Below, in pieces: positions 7,347-14,853 of a DNA stretch of 15,116 nucleotides. The stretch lies in NCBI GenBank assembly GCA_030837265.1, contig JAUPKV010000611.1, forward strand, positions 1 through 15,116, given 5' to 3'. The stretch comes from Methanobacteriota archaeon (GTDB lineage Archaea; Halobacteriota; Methanosarcinia; Methanosarcinales; Methanosarcinaceae). The position numbers were made by a program, and so were the translations under genes. The stretch's first letter is position 1. Every line of letters begins with the position of its first letter. Under the pieces are notes generated by a model. That model searched no databases, was not told the DNA's origin, and saw only the letters and a list, made by a program, of their open reading frames with translations.

Positions 7347-8324
7347 ATGGGAATCAAAATCAAAACAAATGCTGAAAAAAAAGATCGGAATAGCCCTCTA
7401 TTGAAAGTAGAGAACATTTCACTTTCTTTTATTCAATATACTTCAGGGCTCAGGCAAACTGAGTTAAAGGTCATATCCAGCTTGAGCATAGAAGCTTATA
7501 AAGGCGAGATCCTGGCAGTTGTAGGATCTAGCGGATCTGGAAAAAGCCTTCTAGCTCATGCGATTTTAGGGATTTTACCTTCAAACGCCAAACTTGAGGG
7601 CAGAATCGAATACAATGGTCAAGAACTAACCCAGGAGAAAAAAGAAAAGTTAAGGGGTAAAGAAATAGCTCTGGTTCCTCAATCGATAACTTACCTGGAT
7701 CCTTTAATGAAAATCTCTGACCAGGTTATAGGGTGTGTTGAAGAGAAAAAAGAAGGATTAATGAGGAAGTTACAGAAGGAAATCTTTCAGAGATATAATC
7801 TAAAGCTTGAAGTTGAGAAGATGTACCCCCATGAGCTGTCAGGAGGTATGACCAGAAGAGTTCTGGTCTCCACTGCCGTAATAAACTCTTCGAAGCTCAT
7901 AATCGCTGATGAACCAACCCCGGGACTAGATGAAAAAACCTTAAATGAAACATTGAGTCACTTCAAAGATTTAGCAAATAAAGGATGTGCAGTGATACTT
8001 ATAACTCATGATATAGAAGCGGCATTAAAAATATCCGATAAAATTGCAGTATTCTATGCAGGTACGGTTTTAGAAGTAGCGAATGTTGGAGATTTTAAAA
8101 ATGATGGAGAAAATCTAAGGCACCCATACACCAGAGCCCTCTGGAACGCACTTCCACAAACCAAATTCCAAGCAATCAAAGGGCATCAACCCATGCTGGA
8201 TGAAGTCATAGATGGATGTATTTTTTATGAAAGGTGTTCTAAAAAGAATGATATTTGCTCTAAAGGTATCCCTCAATATAAATTGGTCAATGGAGGAACC
8301 GTGAGGTGCAATAATGTGCCTTAA
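7347..8324 (+). CDS. nikD: ABC transporter ATPase, NikD/DppD type with C-terminal Cys cluster
   Basis: Cytoplasmic ATPase of the importer. I choose ATG 7347 (325 aa) because GGTG at 7337-7340 is 6 nt upstream; ATG 7335, 12 nt earlier and in frame, has no visible ribosome-binding site. In the 325-aa numbering: Walker A GSSGSGKS 60-67, Q-loop Gln 112, signature LSGGM 164-168, Walker B LIIADEP ending with Asp 188-Glu 189, D-loop LD just after, and switch His 221. After the ATPase core comes the oligopeptide/dipeptide-type C-terminal extension (HPYTRALWNALP) and four Cys (291, 297, 304, 321) spaced C-x5-C-x6-C-x16-C. That pattern is known in DppD/OppD-like ATPases, where it can bind an iron-sulfur cluster. 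All catalytic residues are present. Confidence 0.92.
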   Translation: MGIKIKTNAEKKDRNSPLLKVENISLSFIQYTSGLRQTELKVISSLSIEAYKGEILAVVGSSGSGKSLLAHAILGILPSNAKLEGRIEYNGQELTQEKKEKLRGKEIALVPQSITYLDPLMKISDQVIGCVEEKKEGLMRKLQKEIFQRYNLKLEVEKMYPHELSGGMTRRVLVSTAVINSSKLIIADEPTPGLDEKTLNETLSHFKDLANKGCAVILITHDIEAALKISDKIAVFYAGTVLEVANVGDFKNDGENLRHPYTRALWNALPQTKFQAIKGHQPMLDEVIDGCIFYERCSKKNDICSKGIPQYKLVNGGTVRCNNVP

Positions 8325-8925
8325 AGGTGAAAACATAAGCTTCGGATATAAACAAAATAATTTGATTTTAAATAAAGTGAATATATCTTTGGAGCGTGGA
8401 GAAGTACTGGGTCTAATTGGGGATAGCGGGAGTGGAAAATCAACCCTGTGTAAAGTATTGGCCGGCTATGAGGCTGATTATCAAGGAAAAGTAGATGTGG
8501 ACGGAAAAAATATCTCATCAAAAGGATATAACCCGGTTCAGCTCGTTTTTCAGCATCCGGAGAAGGCTGTAAACCCTAAATGGAAAATGAAGGACATTTT
8601 AAATGAAGGGGATAACGTATCACAGAATATTCTTGATTCATTCGGAATTAAAAAGAGCTGGCTTAATCGCTGGCCTAATGAACTTTCAGGAGGAGAACTC
8701 CAGAGATTTGCTCTTGCAAGAGCGTTAGGGCCTAAAACCAAATATTTGATAGCCGATGAGATTACCACAATGCTTGACGCGATTACTCAGGCCCAGATAT
8801 GGAATACTATTTTAGGTGTAGTAGAGGAGATGAATATTGGAGTACTGGTTGTGAGCCACGAAAAAACTCTAATTAAAAGGTTATGCCACAATATAATTTT
8901 TTTAAATGATATAAATCATGCTTGA
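8314..8925 (+). CDS. nikE: ABC transporter ATPase, NikE/DppF type, short form
   Basis: Second ATPase of the importer, expected to pair with the upstream one. The ATG at 8314 has AGGTG at 8304-8308 (5-nt spacing), and the gene overlaps its neighbour by 11 nt, so translation is coupled. Motifs: Walker A GDSGSGKS 36-43, Q-loop Gln 80, signature LSGGE 124-128, Walker B YLIADEI with Glu 149, switch His 182. The protein has 203 aa, shorter than typical NikE/DppF (usually about 250-330), because it stops right after the ATPase fold and lacks the C-terminal extension and Cys cluster. The ATPase site looks intact, so this is probably a natural short form. It ends the operon. Confidence 0.9.
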   Translation: MCLKGENISFGYKQNNLILNKVNISLERGEVLGLIGDSGSGKSTLCKVLAGYEADYQGKVDVDGKNISSKGYNPVQLVFQHPEKAVNPKWKMKDILNEGDNVSQNILDSFGIKKSWLNRWPNELSGGELQRFALARALGPKTKYLIADEITTMLDAITQAQIWNTILGVVEEMNIGVLVVSHEKTLIKRLCHNIIFLNDINHA

Positions 8926-8987
8926 CTGTAATAACTTGTTTTAAAACAGAAGCTTAATCTCAGGTTTAGACCGGAAAAAAGCAACGC

Positions 8988-9030
8988 AATCTCAGAGAGG
9001 GATTTTACACCACCACTCTGCACTGAGATT
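8988..9030 (+). terminator. Probable terminator of the permease/ATPase operon
   Basis: AATCTCAG (8988-8995) pairs with CTGAGATT (9023-9030), with an inner AGAG/CTCT pairing. A pyrimidine-rich stretch follows, with TTTTCTTTT near 9041. It lies about 60 nt after the last ATPase gene. Confidence 0.5.
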
Positions 9031-9356
9031 CCTCAACTGCTTTTCTTTTAATTATTTATATTTACAGATGAGGAATTTTCAGATTGCATGTTTAGTAACT
9101 ATTTTTGGAGGTGTTTCAGCTATAGTGTCTTTCGGATAGACGTATGAATGTATGAATAACTTATATTTAATACTTCTTTTCAATTTCATATTATCTAATG
9201 TTATTCTCAATCATAATTATGTTACTTTCTCGAGAGCAAACAGCATCAATCAAGCATTTCTTTAATGATGTCTGATCGAGTAATTTATTTTTTTGTTAGA
9301 AATTCGCTATACTTTTACACATATACAACTAATGAATATATATAATTATTAAGTAA

Positions 9357-9372
9357 GAAAAACATATATAGT
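9357..9372 (+). promoter_or_regulatory. Likely nikR promoter (BRE/TATA)
   Basis: An A-rich BRE-like stretch is followed by CATATATAG about 60 nt before the nikR ATG. I see no TATGA-N16-TCATA palindrome here, so nikR does not look autoregulated through the same operator. Confidence 0.45.
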
Positions 9373-9430
9373 AATACTTCCTATTATCAAAATATTATCT
9401 AATATATTATTCTAAAAATTTGGTGATACT

Positions 9431-9853
9431 ATGGAAACAGAGCTTATGAGGATAGGGGTCTCCCTTCCCGATAACTTGCTGAGTAAATTTGATGAGATTA
9501 TTGAAAAAAGGGGTTATTCTTCACGTTCAGAGGGTATAAGGGACTCAATCAGGAATTATATTTCATATTATGAGTGGATGGGTGATATTAAAGGTCCTCG
9601 TACCGGGACAGTCTCAGTTGTTTATGATCATACGAAACGAGGTCTTTCAAATGCCCTTGCCGATATCCAGCATCGTTATTCTCACCTGATAAAGTCCTCT
9701 ATGCATATTCATTTAGATCATGATAATTGTTTTGAAGTGATTGTTCTGGATGGAGACGGCGAAGAAATAAAAGAACTTTCTGAATCAATAATGGCTCTTA
9801 AAGGGGTAAAATTCTCAAAACTCACAACTTTAGCCTCAGATGCAGATGCCTGA
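9431..9853 (+). CDS. nikR: Nickel-responsive transcriptional regulator NikR
   Basis: NikR binds DNA as a tetramer when loaded with Ni(II) and represses nickel uptake genes. The 140-aa protein has the ribbon-helix-helix DNA-binding domain at about 4-48 ([17 protein letters not shown] and [10 protein letters not shown]) and the ACT-like metal domain from about 58 to 135. All four high-affinity nickel ligands are present: His81, His92, His94 and Cys100, equivalent to E. coli His76, His87, His89 and Cys95, within [10 protein letters not shown]. Length matches the family. The start ATG at 9431 follows GGTGAT at 9422-9427. It lies directly downstream of the transporter operon but with its own promoter. 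Candidate targets in the window are the palindromes at 5374-5401 and 14854-14881. Confidence 0.97.
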   Translation: METELMRIGVSLPDNLLSKFDEIIEKRGYSSRSEGIRDSIRNYISYYEWMGDIKGPRTGTVSVVYDHTKRGLSNALADIQHRYSHLIKSSMHIHLDHDNCFEVIVLDGDGEEIKELSESIMALKGVKFSKLTTLASDADA

Positions 9854-9894
9854 TTTTTAGACAACAAATTTAATTTATTTGCATCTGAGCTAAA
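9829..9894. terminator. 15-bp inverted repeat overlapping the nikR 3' end, between convergent genes
   Basis: TTTAGCCTCAGATGCA (9829-9844) is complementary to TGCATCTGAGCTAAA (9880-9894) over 15 bp with one bulged C. The left arm lies inside nikR codons and the nikR stop lies in the loop. The repeat sits between two convergent genes and may act as a two-way terminator or as protection of both 3' ends. No long T-tract follows on the plus strand. Confidence 0.55.
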
Positions 9895-9912
9895 CTTAAT
9901 ACTAAAATAACA

Positions 9913-10911
9913 TTAGTTAATGTTCAGAGCACAATTATTGTCAATTCGGTCATACAAATCTTTCAAGCACTTATGCAGCCTATTTACTTCCTTATTCCAG
10001 GGTTCACTGTTGGATTCTGTACAGGAACCTATTCTCAAAGCTGCAAGCTTTGCGTAGTTCATGGAAACTCTTGTGTTACTCCAGTAAAGACCGAAAGCCA
10101 TATCTGTTTTATCTATGCTGTATTTTTCATGGATCAGGAACTCATAAAGTTCTGAAACTTGATTTAGCTTTTCTTCTGAACTCTTGGGGTAGTTCCGGGC
10201 CAGGTCTGTAAGCTTTCTAAGACATGATTGGACGTTGCTGCTCTCAGGACAGAGTTTGTTCGAGTTTGCAAATTTAAGTATTTGTTTGAACTCAAGAAAA
10301 ACATCCGTTTGCCTGACACCTGCCGGCAGGGTTTTCCCAAAGTAGATTAGGATATGGATGCACTCGTGGTAGAGAATTTTTGCGATTACGAACTCAATTC
10401 TCTCTTGAAGGTTCCATAATCGTTCGACAAGTCTCTTGTCCCATAACTCGCAGGGATTAACAAGGACAACGGATCTGTAGATTATTCTCTTTTCCTTTTT
10501 TATAACGATCTTTTCCGGCTCGAAAGCTAATCCCTGCATCATTCCGAAAAACTGAACTCGTACCGCCAGGTCCCAACAGTATTCCCATCCTCCGGAATGC
10601 AAACAATTTACTCGATAAAAATTTCCGTCAAAATGTATCCTTTTAATTAGCCTATAAAGGTCCTCACTTTGTTCCTTGATAAGGGCTTTTATCGTTGATT
10701 CTCGATAAATATTCAGATTAAGATAAAGAAGTCCTGAAGGAATATATGAACAGTCAGGAGGTGGAAAGGAAATCGGAGAAAAGAAGTGGGCAGAATGAGA
10801 AGTTAGCAAAGAAAAAATAAATAGTTTGTCCCGCTCTCCATATGCATGTAGCTCGCCTTTTTGCTTTGGCAGAGTCCTTTCCTTTCTACTTTTCGGAGTC
10901 AAAAATCCCAA
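9913..10911 (-). CDS. Uncharacterised protein with HExxH motif (putative zinc-dependent hydrolase)
   Basis: I do not recognise the family. The ORF is 332 aa, has no obvious membrane segment, and contains H-E-C-I-H at 182-186 in a helix-like context (AKILYHECIHILIYFG). This is the form of a zincin active site (two His ligands and a catalytic Glu). The third ligand is not evident; Glu or His residues in the following 60 residues are candidates. The C-terminal half is rich in charged helices and has scattered Cys. The listed start is TTG with only a GAAGG immediately upstream, so the true start is uncertain. The first 60 residues read poorly, and the coding start may lie further in. The gene is convergent with nikR. 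The motif could be coincidental. Confidence 0.6.
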   Translation of the reverse strand: MGFLTPKSRKERTLPKQKGELHAYGERDKLFIFSLLTSHSAHFFSPISFPPPDCSYIPSGLLYLNLNIYRESTIKALIKEQSEDLYRLIKRIHFDGNFYRVNCLHSGGWEYCWDLAVRVQFFGMMQGLAFEPEKIVIKKEKRIIYRSVVLVNPCELWDKRLVERLWNLQERIEFVIAKILYHECIHILIYFGKTLPAGVRQTDVFLEFKQILKFANSNKLCPESSNVQSCLRKLTDLARNYPKSSEEKLNQVSELYEFLIHEKYSIDKTDMAFGLYWSNTRVSMNYAKLAALRIGSCTESNSEPWNKEVNRLHKCLKDLYDRIDNNCALNIN

Positions 10912-11271
10912 CCTTCAATTACTTTTTTCCAGACAAACAACTTTTAGTAATACAATATTTTAATTTGTTGTTATTTAATATAACAGTAGTTCACTAATTA
11001 AATACTTTTTCATACGTTTTTATATATTTATGTTAATTATCAAAACAAAGATTTCATGACTTTTCGGAAAAGTAGATCAAAAGAATTATCTTAAATTCCG
11101 ATATATAAATTACATTTATTTTAATGAACTTGTGTTTTAGTATTATTATTATGAACCAAATTATAAGTTATTGATCTTATTAACTATCAATAGGAAATAA
11201 TTTATATTACTAAAATGATTATAAATATGAGTAAAAACTTGAAAGTTTACTGGTAAAAAAGGGATACAAGT
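10912..11271. other. AT-rich divergent promoter region
   Basis: About 360 nt with no gene visible, lying between the minus-strand HExxH gene and the plus-strand small ORF. It contains TATA-like stretches, for example TTTTTATATATT at 11016-11027, which could serve the minus-strand gene. I see no strong repeats. A lone TCATAC half-site at 11010-11015 lacks a partner. Confidence 0.45.
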
Positions 11272-11442
11272 ATGACTAGGGAAGTTGAGAGAATGAAAAT
11301 TATTGCAAAAAACACATGGATACGAAGTTTGAGAATAAAGGGTCTGCTGCCGGGATCCATTGTCATAAGGAACCTTTTACTAAAGGACGTCACTTTCCAT
11401 TTGGTTGATCGTAATAAAGAAAAAGATCTTAAGAAAACATAA
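11272..11442 (+). CDS. Small hypothetical protein, 56 aa
   Basis: ATG 11272 to TAA 11440-11442. The product starts MTREVERMKIIAKNTWIRSL and continues as a basic, mixed hydrophobic sequence (GLLPGSIVIRNLLLKDVTFHL) ending in a Lys-rich tail. It has no recognised domain and no signal peptide. A TATA-like stretch lies upstream, but the ribosome-binding site is weak. Its sequence reads like real protein rather than a chance AT-rich ORF. It could be the remnant of a longer gene, since the next gene downstream is also decayed. Confidence 0.35.
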   Translation: MTREVERMKIIAKNTWIRSLRIKGLLPGSIVIRNLLLKDVTFHLVDRNKEKDLKKT

Positions 11443-11554
11443 AATTTTGCTTAGATCACGCGAAAACCTTCCAAAAATAAGACCTGAAAATGAGAACAAC
11501 TCCTGAAGGAAGCACGGGGGAAACTACTCATTACGATCTCTTGGAGGAGTTTGT

Positions 11555-12315
11555 ATAGACTGCAAGGAAGTTATTGCTAACTACTGGAATATAAGATCAT
11601 CAACTTATAAAAACGGGGTAAATGGCTTTGACAAGGAAGAACGTGCTGTCTGGGAATAAATATTCGTGAGATCCCTTTCTTCCGGTGAGCGTTTGAAAGT
11701 ATTGGACGTGGGTAACGGTGCTGGTTTTCTCGCCCTCCTTTTTGCTGAAATGGTACACGAGGTAACAGGTGTGGATCTCTCTGCAGGCATGCTCGAGAAA
11801 GCAAAGCACAACGCAGAGCATATGGGTCTTGAAGTTGATTTATTTCACGGGGACGCAGAAAACCTGCCTTTTGAGGACAATTCTTTCGACCTGGTTGTGA
11901 ACAAATTCCTGCTCAGGACGCTCCCTCAGCCTTCCTGCGCTGTTAGGGAATGGAAAAGAGTCCTTAAACCGGGAGGCAGACTTCTTTCCATAGACGGGGA
12001 CTGGTTTGATCCCGGGCCAAGCAAGCGATTTAAAAGACTTGTCTCCGAGTGGACAGAGAGGTTTGTGAAAAAGAGCCATAACTCCCTTATTTTCAGGAAC
12101 CATTATGGGCTTATCAAGAATTCTCTTCCTTTATTCGAGGAAATAAGTCCCATTAATGCTTTTTTACTCTTTTCCTAAATAGGATTTGTAAATATTGAAG
12201 TAGACCCTCTTCTGGAAGTACATATGTATAAAAAAATAGGCAGTCCCTCCTGCAGAAACTTCTAGGTAATAATTCAATTTTCCTTATTTTGGGACAAAGA
12301 GAATATACCCTATGA
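11555..12315 (+). pseudogene. Decayed class I SAM-dependent methyltransferase
   Basis: The frame encodes a complete-looking methyltransferase fold interrupted by lesions. It begins at an ATA codon (11555) where a start would be expected, 5 nt after GGAGGAG (11543-11549), and reads ATA-D-C-K-E-V-I-A-N-Y-W-N. An in-frame TAA at 11657-11659 cuts it after E-R-A-V-W-E. The core then reads on: motif I VLDVGNGAGFLALLFAE, motif II V.GVDLS.GMLEKA, DAENLPFEDNSFDLVV, and R.LKPGGRLLSIDGDW. A second TAA (12176-12178) is followed by continuing homology-like sequence (GFVNIEVDPLLEV) and a TAG (12263-12265). The end (FLILGQREYTL, stop TGA 12313-12315) is in another frame. A truncated 170-aa product from GTG 11666 is possible, but it would lack the N-terminal region. 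The substrate is unknown. Confidence 0.8.
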
Positions 12316-12512
12316 TCCCGGCATTTTAATGGAGTGAGATCTCCTAAAAAATGCCGCAACTTATTTTTTTCACGCCGTTAACAATTGATTTTTCTTTATA
12401 TCAATACGAAATTACTGTTTTGTGTTATATTTTATTTATTCTTTCACAATATCTCATAATCATTATTCAGGTTTCCTTTCTAAATTCATACCTTTCTAAA
12501 AAAACGCAAACG

Positions 12513-12520
12513 TTTATATG
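12513..12520 (+). promoter_or_regulatory. Likely promoter of the NAS-like gene pair (TATA box)
   Basis: TTTATATG, preceded by a BRE-like A/C/G stretch (CGCAAACG), lies about 95 nt before the ATG at 12614. A start site about 25 nt downstream would give a leader of roughly 70 nt. No NikR-type palindrome is seen around it. Confidence 0.5.
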
Positions 12521-12613
12521 CAGCCCTCTCGGATGTATATTAGTTTGCAGTAATTATAAAATAAATATTTGATTAACGACAATTATAATCGAGGGCCTGA
12601 GGAGTATAATATA

Positions 12614-13486
12614 ATGAGTAATGTGCTGAATGCTGAGATTGGCAATTTTCCTATCACATTTCAGGATTCTGGGGAGCAACTAAACACTATGAAGTCCCAG
12701 ATCATGGATTTTCACAATAAAATAAAAGATTTGGATTTAAATAAAATATCGGAATCAAATTTAGCCGAACTCTATGATCTTTTTTCTGAATTGTATGAAC
12801 TGGTACATATAGATGTGAGCGAAGACGTCCATCACGCTGTCTTCAGGGATCCTGTTATTCGCTCTTTGCTTCCTGCGATCCATCATAGCTACAGCAGTTT
12901 TTTTAATGTTCACGAAGCTCATCTGGCACGTGAGATCCTGAACTATGATGATCCCTGGGGAATGCTGGAATCATTTCCTTTATATCAAAGATATGTAAAC
13001 CTAATTAAAGTTCAGGTCCAGAATTCACCTGATATTGAAACTCTTGCCTTTATTGGCTGCGGTCCTCTACCTGTTACTCTGCTGCTTTTTAGTAAATTAT
13101 ACGGTATCAGCTGTATTGGTATCGATAAGGACCCTGAGGCTGTGTTACTGGCAAAAAGCTGTGTAAAGCACTTTGACCTTGAGAAGGAAATTAGTATTAT
13201 TCCAGGAAATGAAACTGAACTCTCTAATATTAAATGGGACTCTGTGCTTATAGCAGGACTCGCTGAACCGAAAATACGCATTTTCCAAAACCTCAATAAC
13301 ATAACAAAGAAGAAGAAATTAGAACTGAAAAAGCCCATTTCCATATGCTATCGCAACTATACTGGTATGAGGCAGTTACTCTACAGGCCAGTTATACCGG
13401 AGTACATCAGCGGCTTTCGAAAAGTGAAGGAAATAGATCCCTCGGGTGGAGTACATAATACCCTGGTCTTCCTGGAGTGTGACTGA
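12614..13486 (+). CDS. Nicotianamine synthase-like protein, paralog 1
   Basis: Member of the nicotianamine synthase (NAS) family, which joins aminopropyl groups from S-adenosylmethionine into an aminocarboxylate metal chelator in the cytoplasm. I choose ATG 12614 (290 aa) because TGAGGAG at 12598-12604 precedes it; an upstream in-frame TTG at 12569 has no such site. Residues 1 to about 110 form the helical N-terminal domain. The NAS segment DDPWGMLESFPLYQRY is at 112-127. The SAM-binding Rossmann part starts with F-I-G-C-G-P-L-P at 146-153, followed by G-I-D-K-D (169-173), A-G-L-A-E-P-K (214-220) and C-Y-R-N-Y-T-G-M-R. Glu101 and Tyr127 line up with Glu81 and Tyr107 of the Methanothermobacter enzyme as I recall it, so catalysis looks possible. 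Gln134 replaces a Glu found in paralog 2 and in plant NAS. It overlaps the next gene by 8 nt. Confidence 0.88.
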   Translation: MSNVLNAEIGNFPITFQDSGEQLNTMKSQIMDFHNKIKDLDLNKISESNLAELYDLFSELYELVHIDVSEDVHHAVFRDPVIRSLLPAIHHSYSSFFNVHEAHLAREILNYDDPWGMLESFPLYQRYVNLIKVQVQNSPDIETLAFIGCGPLPVTLLLFSKLYGISCIGIDKDPEAVLLAKSCVKHFDLEKEISIIPGNETELSNIKWDSVLIAGLAEPKIRIFQNLNNITKKKKLELKKPISICYRNYTGMRQLLYRPVIPEYISGFRKVKEIDPSGGVHNTLVFLECD

Positions 13487-14309
13487 TATTCAAAAAATAG
13501 ATACTTTACTTTTAATTGACGAACTTCGGCGTATTTATACTCTAATAAGGGACCTTGGAGAAGAGGATATTCTGGAAAGCTCATCACCCGAATTGCAGGC
13601 AGCCTTTAAAGGGCTGGATGAACTCGCTGCTCTGGAAGTGGATGAGGGGTCCATTGAGGCAATTCTCAAAAATCCTGAATTCCATTCTTTACTGCATGTG
13701 ATCTCTTGCTTCAGATTTTCATACAACCTGAAACTTGAAATTGAAAAAGCAGAAGGCCTTCTTTCAAGCCCGAATCCATGGGAAACCCTACAGAATTTTA
13801 CTTTTTATCCGAACTACCTGCAGCTTTCCAACACCGAATATAAAGGCTCCTGCCTGAAACCAAAAGACTGCGTTTTATTTCTTGGCAGCGGTCCTCTTCC
13901 CATGAGTTTGATAACTCTCTGTCACGAGCACAGTGTTCAAGGAATAGGAATTGAACAGAACCGAGAAAGAGCATGCCTCTCCAGGGAAGTTATTTCCCGA
14001 CTCGGACTTTCCGAAAATATCAGGATAATAGAAGGAAACCACTTCTGCCTTCCCCTTAAAACAAATTTTGATCTTTACGTGATTGCTGCACAGGCCGAGC
14101 CGAAGAAAGAGATCTTTGAGTACCTGGCCAAAGCCTTGCCTGAAGGAAGCAAAGTTTCTTACCGTATTTATGAAAAGGGTCTCAGGAAGATCTTGGACGG
14201 CAGTAGCTTCTTCGAACCTCCTGAAGGATTTGGAGAATATCTGAAGGCTCATCCCGAACCGCCGGTTAATAATACTGTTGTGTTCCTGAAGAAAATAAAA
14301 AATCGATAA
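13479..14309 (+). CDS. Nicotianamine synthase-like protein, paralog 2
   Basis: Second NAS-family protein, 276 aa from GTG 13479, which overlaps the end of paralog 1 by 8 nt and so is probably translated by coupling (GGAG at 13474-13477 is only 1 nt away). A GTG at 13446, 11 codons upstream, is the alternative; the chosen start fits the expected N-terminal helix (IDELRRIY) better. NAS features: KLEIEKAE with Glu87, PNPWETLQNFTFYPNY with Tyr113, Glu120 in the NTEY position, the SAM-binding L-G-S-G-P-L-P at 135-141, G-I-E-Q near 157-160, A-A-Q-A-E-P-K-K (203-210) and S-Y-R-I-Y. It ends with P-P-V-N-N-T-V-V-F-L, close to paralog 1 and the Methanothermobacter enzyme. The pair are clearly diverged from each other, so this is an old duplication. 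They may form a heteromer or act in sequence on one chelator. The product is not known from sequence. Confidence 0.88.
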   Translation: MTDIQKIDTLLLIDELRRIYTLIRDLGEEDILESSSPELQAAFKGLDELAALEVDEGSIEAILKNPEFHSLLHVISCFRFSYNLKLEIEKAEGLLSSPNPWETLQNFTFYPNYLQLSNTEYKGSCLKPKDCVLFLGSGPLPMSLITLCHEHSVQGIGIEQNRERACLSREVISRLGLSENIRIIEGNHFCLPLKTNFDLYVIAAQAEPKKEIFEYLAKALPEGSKVSYRIYEKGLRKILDGSSFFEPPEGFGEYLKAHPEPPVNNTVVFLKKIKNR

Positions 14310-14340
14310 GTTTCCTTGAATTTTTTACTTCACTGTACCT

Positions 14341-14380
14341 GAAATTCCTCACATGCCTGCACATGCAAGTGAGGAATTCA
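14341..14380 (+). terminator. Hairpin after the NAS-like pair
   Basis: AATTCCTCAC (14343-14352) and GTGAGGAATT (14369-14378) form a perfect 10-bp stem about 30 nt after the stop of paralog 2. The stem extends outward with one bulged A. No T-tract follows directly, so it may stabilise the 3' end rather than terminate. Confidence 0.5.
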
Positions 14381-14467
14381 GAGCACAAGCCAATCCACTG
14401 ATTATTCAAGAGTCACTCGTTTTTTATCTATTCGCACAAGCTATTTCATGTATGATGAACTAATATT

Positions 14468-14520
14468 TAACACTAGTGGTTTATTTTATAATATGTAGTG
14501 TTATTATTTTTAATTTTTTT
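14468..14520 (+). terminator. Second hairpin with T-rich tail downstream of the NAS-like pair
   Basis: TAACACTA (14468-14475) pairs with TAGTGTTA (14496-14503). A T-rich tail follows, including seven T at 14514-14520. This is a better candidate than the first hairpin for the actual stop of transcription. Confidence 0.45.
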
Positions 14521-14853
14521 ATTATGAAATAAAAACTTGCAAGCTTGATACTCTATTGAACACAAATGGTAGAACCTCTCATATTTTTTAGAAATAATGC
14601 AAAAAAGATTTAATTGAGCAGATGAGCAGTTATTCTGATTCAATTATTGAACCTGAAAATACCCACCTGCCTTTCCTTCATTTACAGGAGGAATTCCAGG
14701 TTTCTGAGGGCGGTTACTTTAGTAGAGTATTTTTCTGTTTTTGAGATGTCTTTGACAGCAAATGTTATATGAGAATATAATATTTAATATTTTCTGTTAT
14801 TTTAATTCAATTTAATGTTATATAATCAATTAATTTTGTTATTTAATATGAAG

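Larger units (their letters stand above)
8926..9430 (+). other. Gene-free spacer between the transporter operon and nikR
   Basis: About 505 nt, AT-rich, with no convincing gene. It holds a probable terminator (8988-9030) and the nikR promoter. A 23-codon hydrophobic ORF (ATG 9068 to TAG 9137-9139) lies inside; it has no visible ribosome-binding site and may be chance. Two direct GTATGA half-sites sit at 9142-9147 and 9150-9155 without partners at NikR spacing. Confidence 0.6.

Noticed and set aside
9142..9190. Two GTATGA half-sites (9142, 9150) and a TCATA (9186) upstream of nikR as an autoregulatory NikR operator
   Set aside because: No pair has the 16-nt spacing; the bases at the required partner positions do not match.
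11010..11015. TCATAC in the divergent spacer as a NikR site
   Set aside because: The position 16 nt upstream reads GTTCA rather than TATGA, so it is a lone half-site in AT-rich DNA.
11490..11558. 22-codon ORF (MRTTPEGSTGETTHYDLLEEF...) just upstream of the methyltransferase pseudogene
   Set aside because: It is too short to support, with no ribosome-binding site; it may be a remnant of a gene that once overlapped the methyltransferase start.
12263..12265. TAG in the methyltransferase pseudogene as a pyrrolysine codon
   Set aside because: Two TAA stops precede it in the same frame and the frame shifts afterwards, so the gene is broken regardless.
12486..12490. TCATA near the NAS promoter as a NikR site
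   Set aside because: The partner position does not match; another TCATA at 12454 also fails.
12523..12596. GCCCTC/GAGGGC pairing as a leader hairpin masking the NAS ribosome-binding site
   Set aside because: The left arm lies within about 12 nt of the TATA box, so it is probably upstream of the transcription start and not in the RNA.
12569..12613. Upstream TTG start for NAS paralog 1, adding 15 residues
   Set aside because: There is no ribosome-binding site before it, while TGAGGAG is well placed for ATG 12614.
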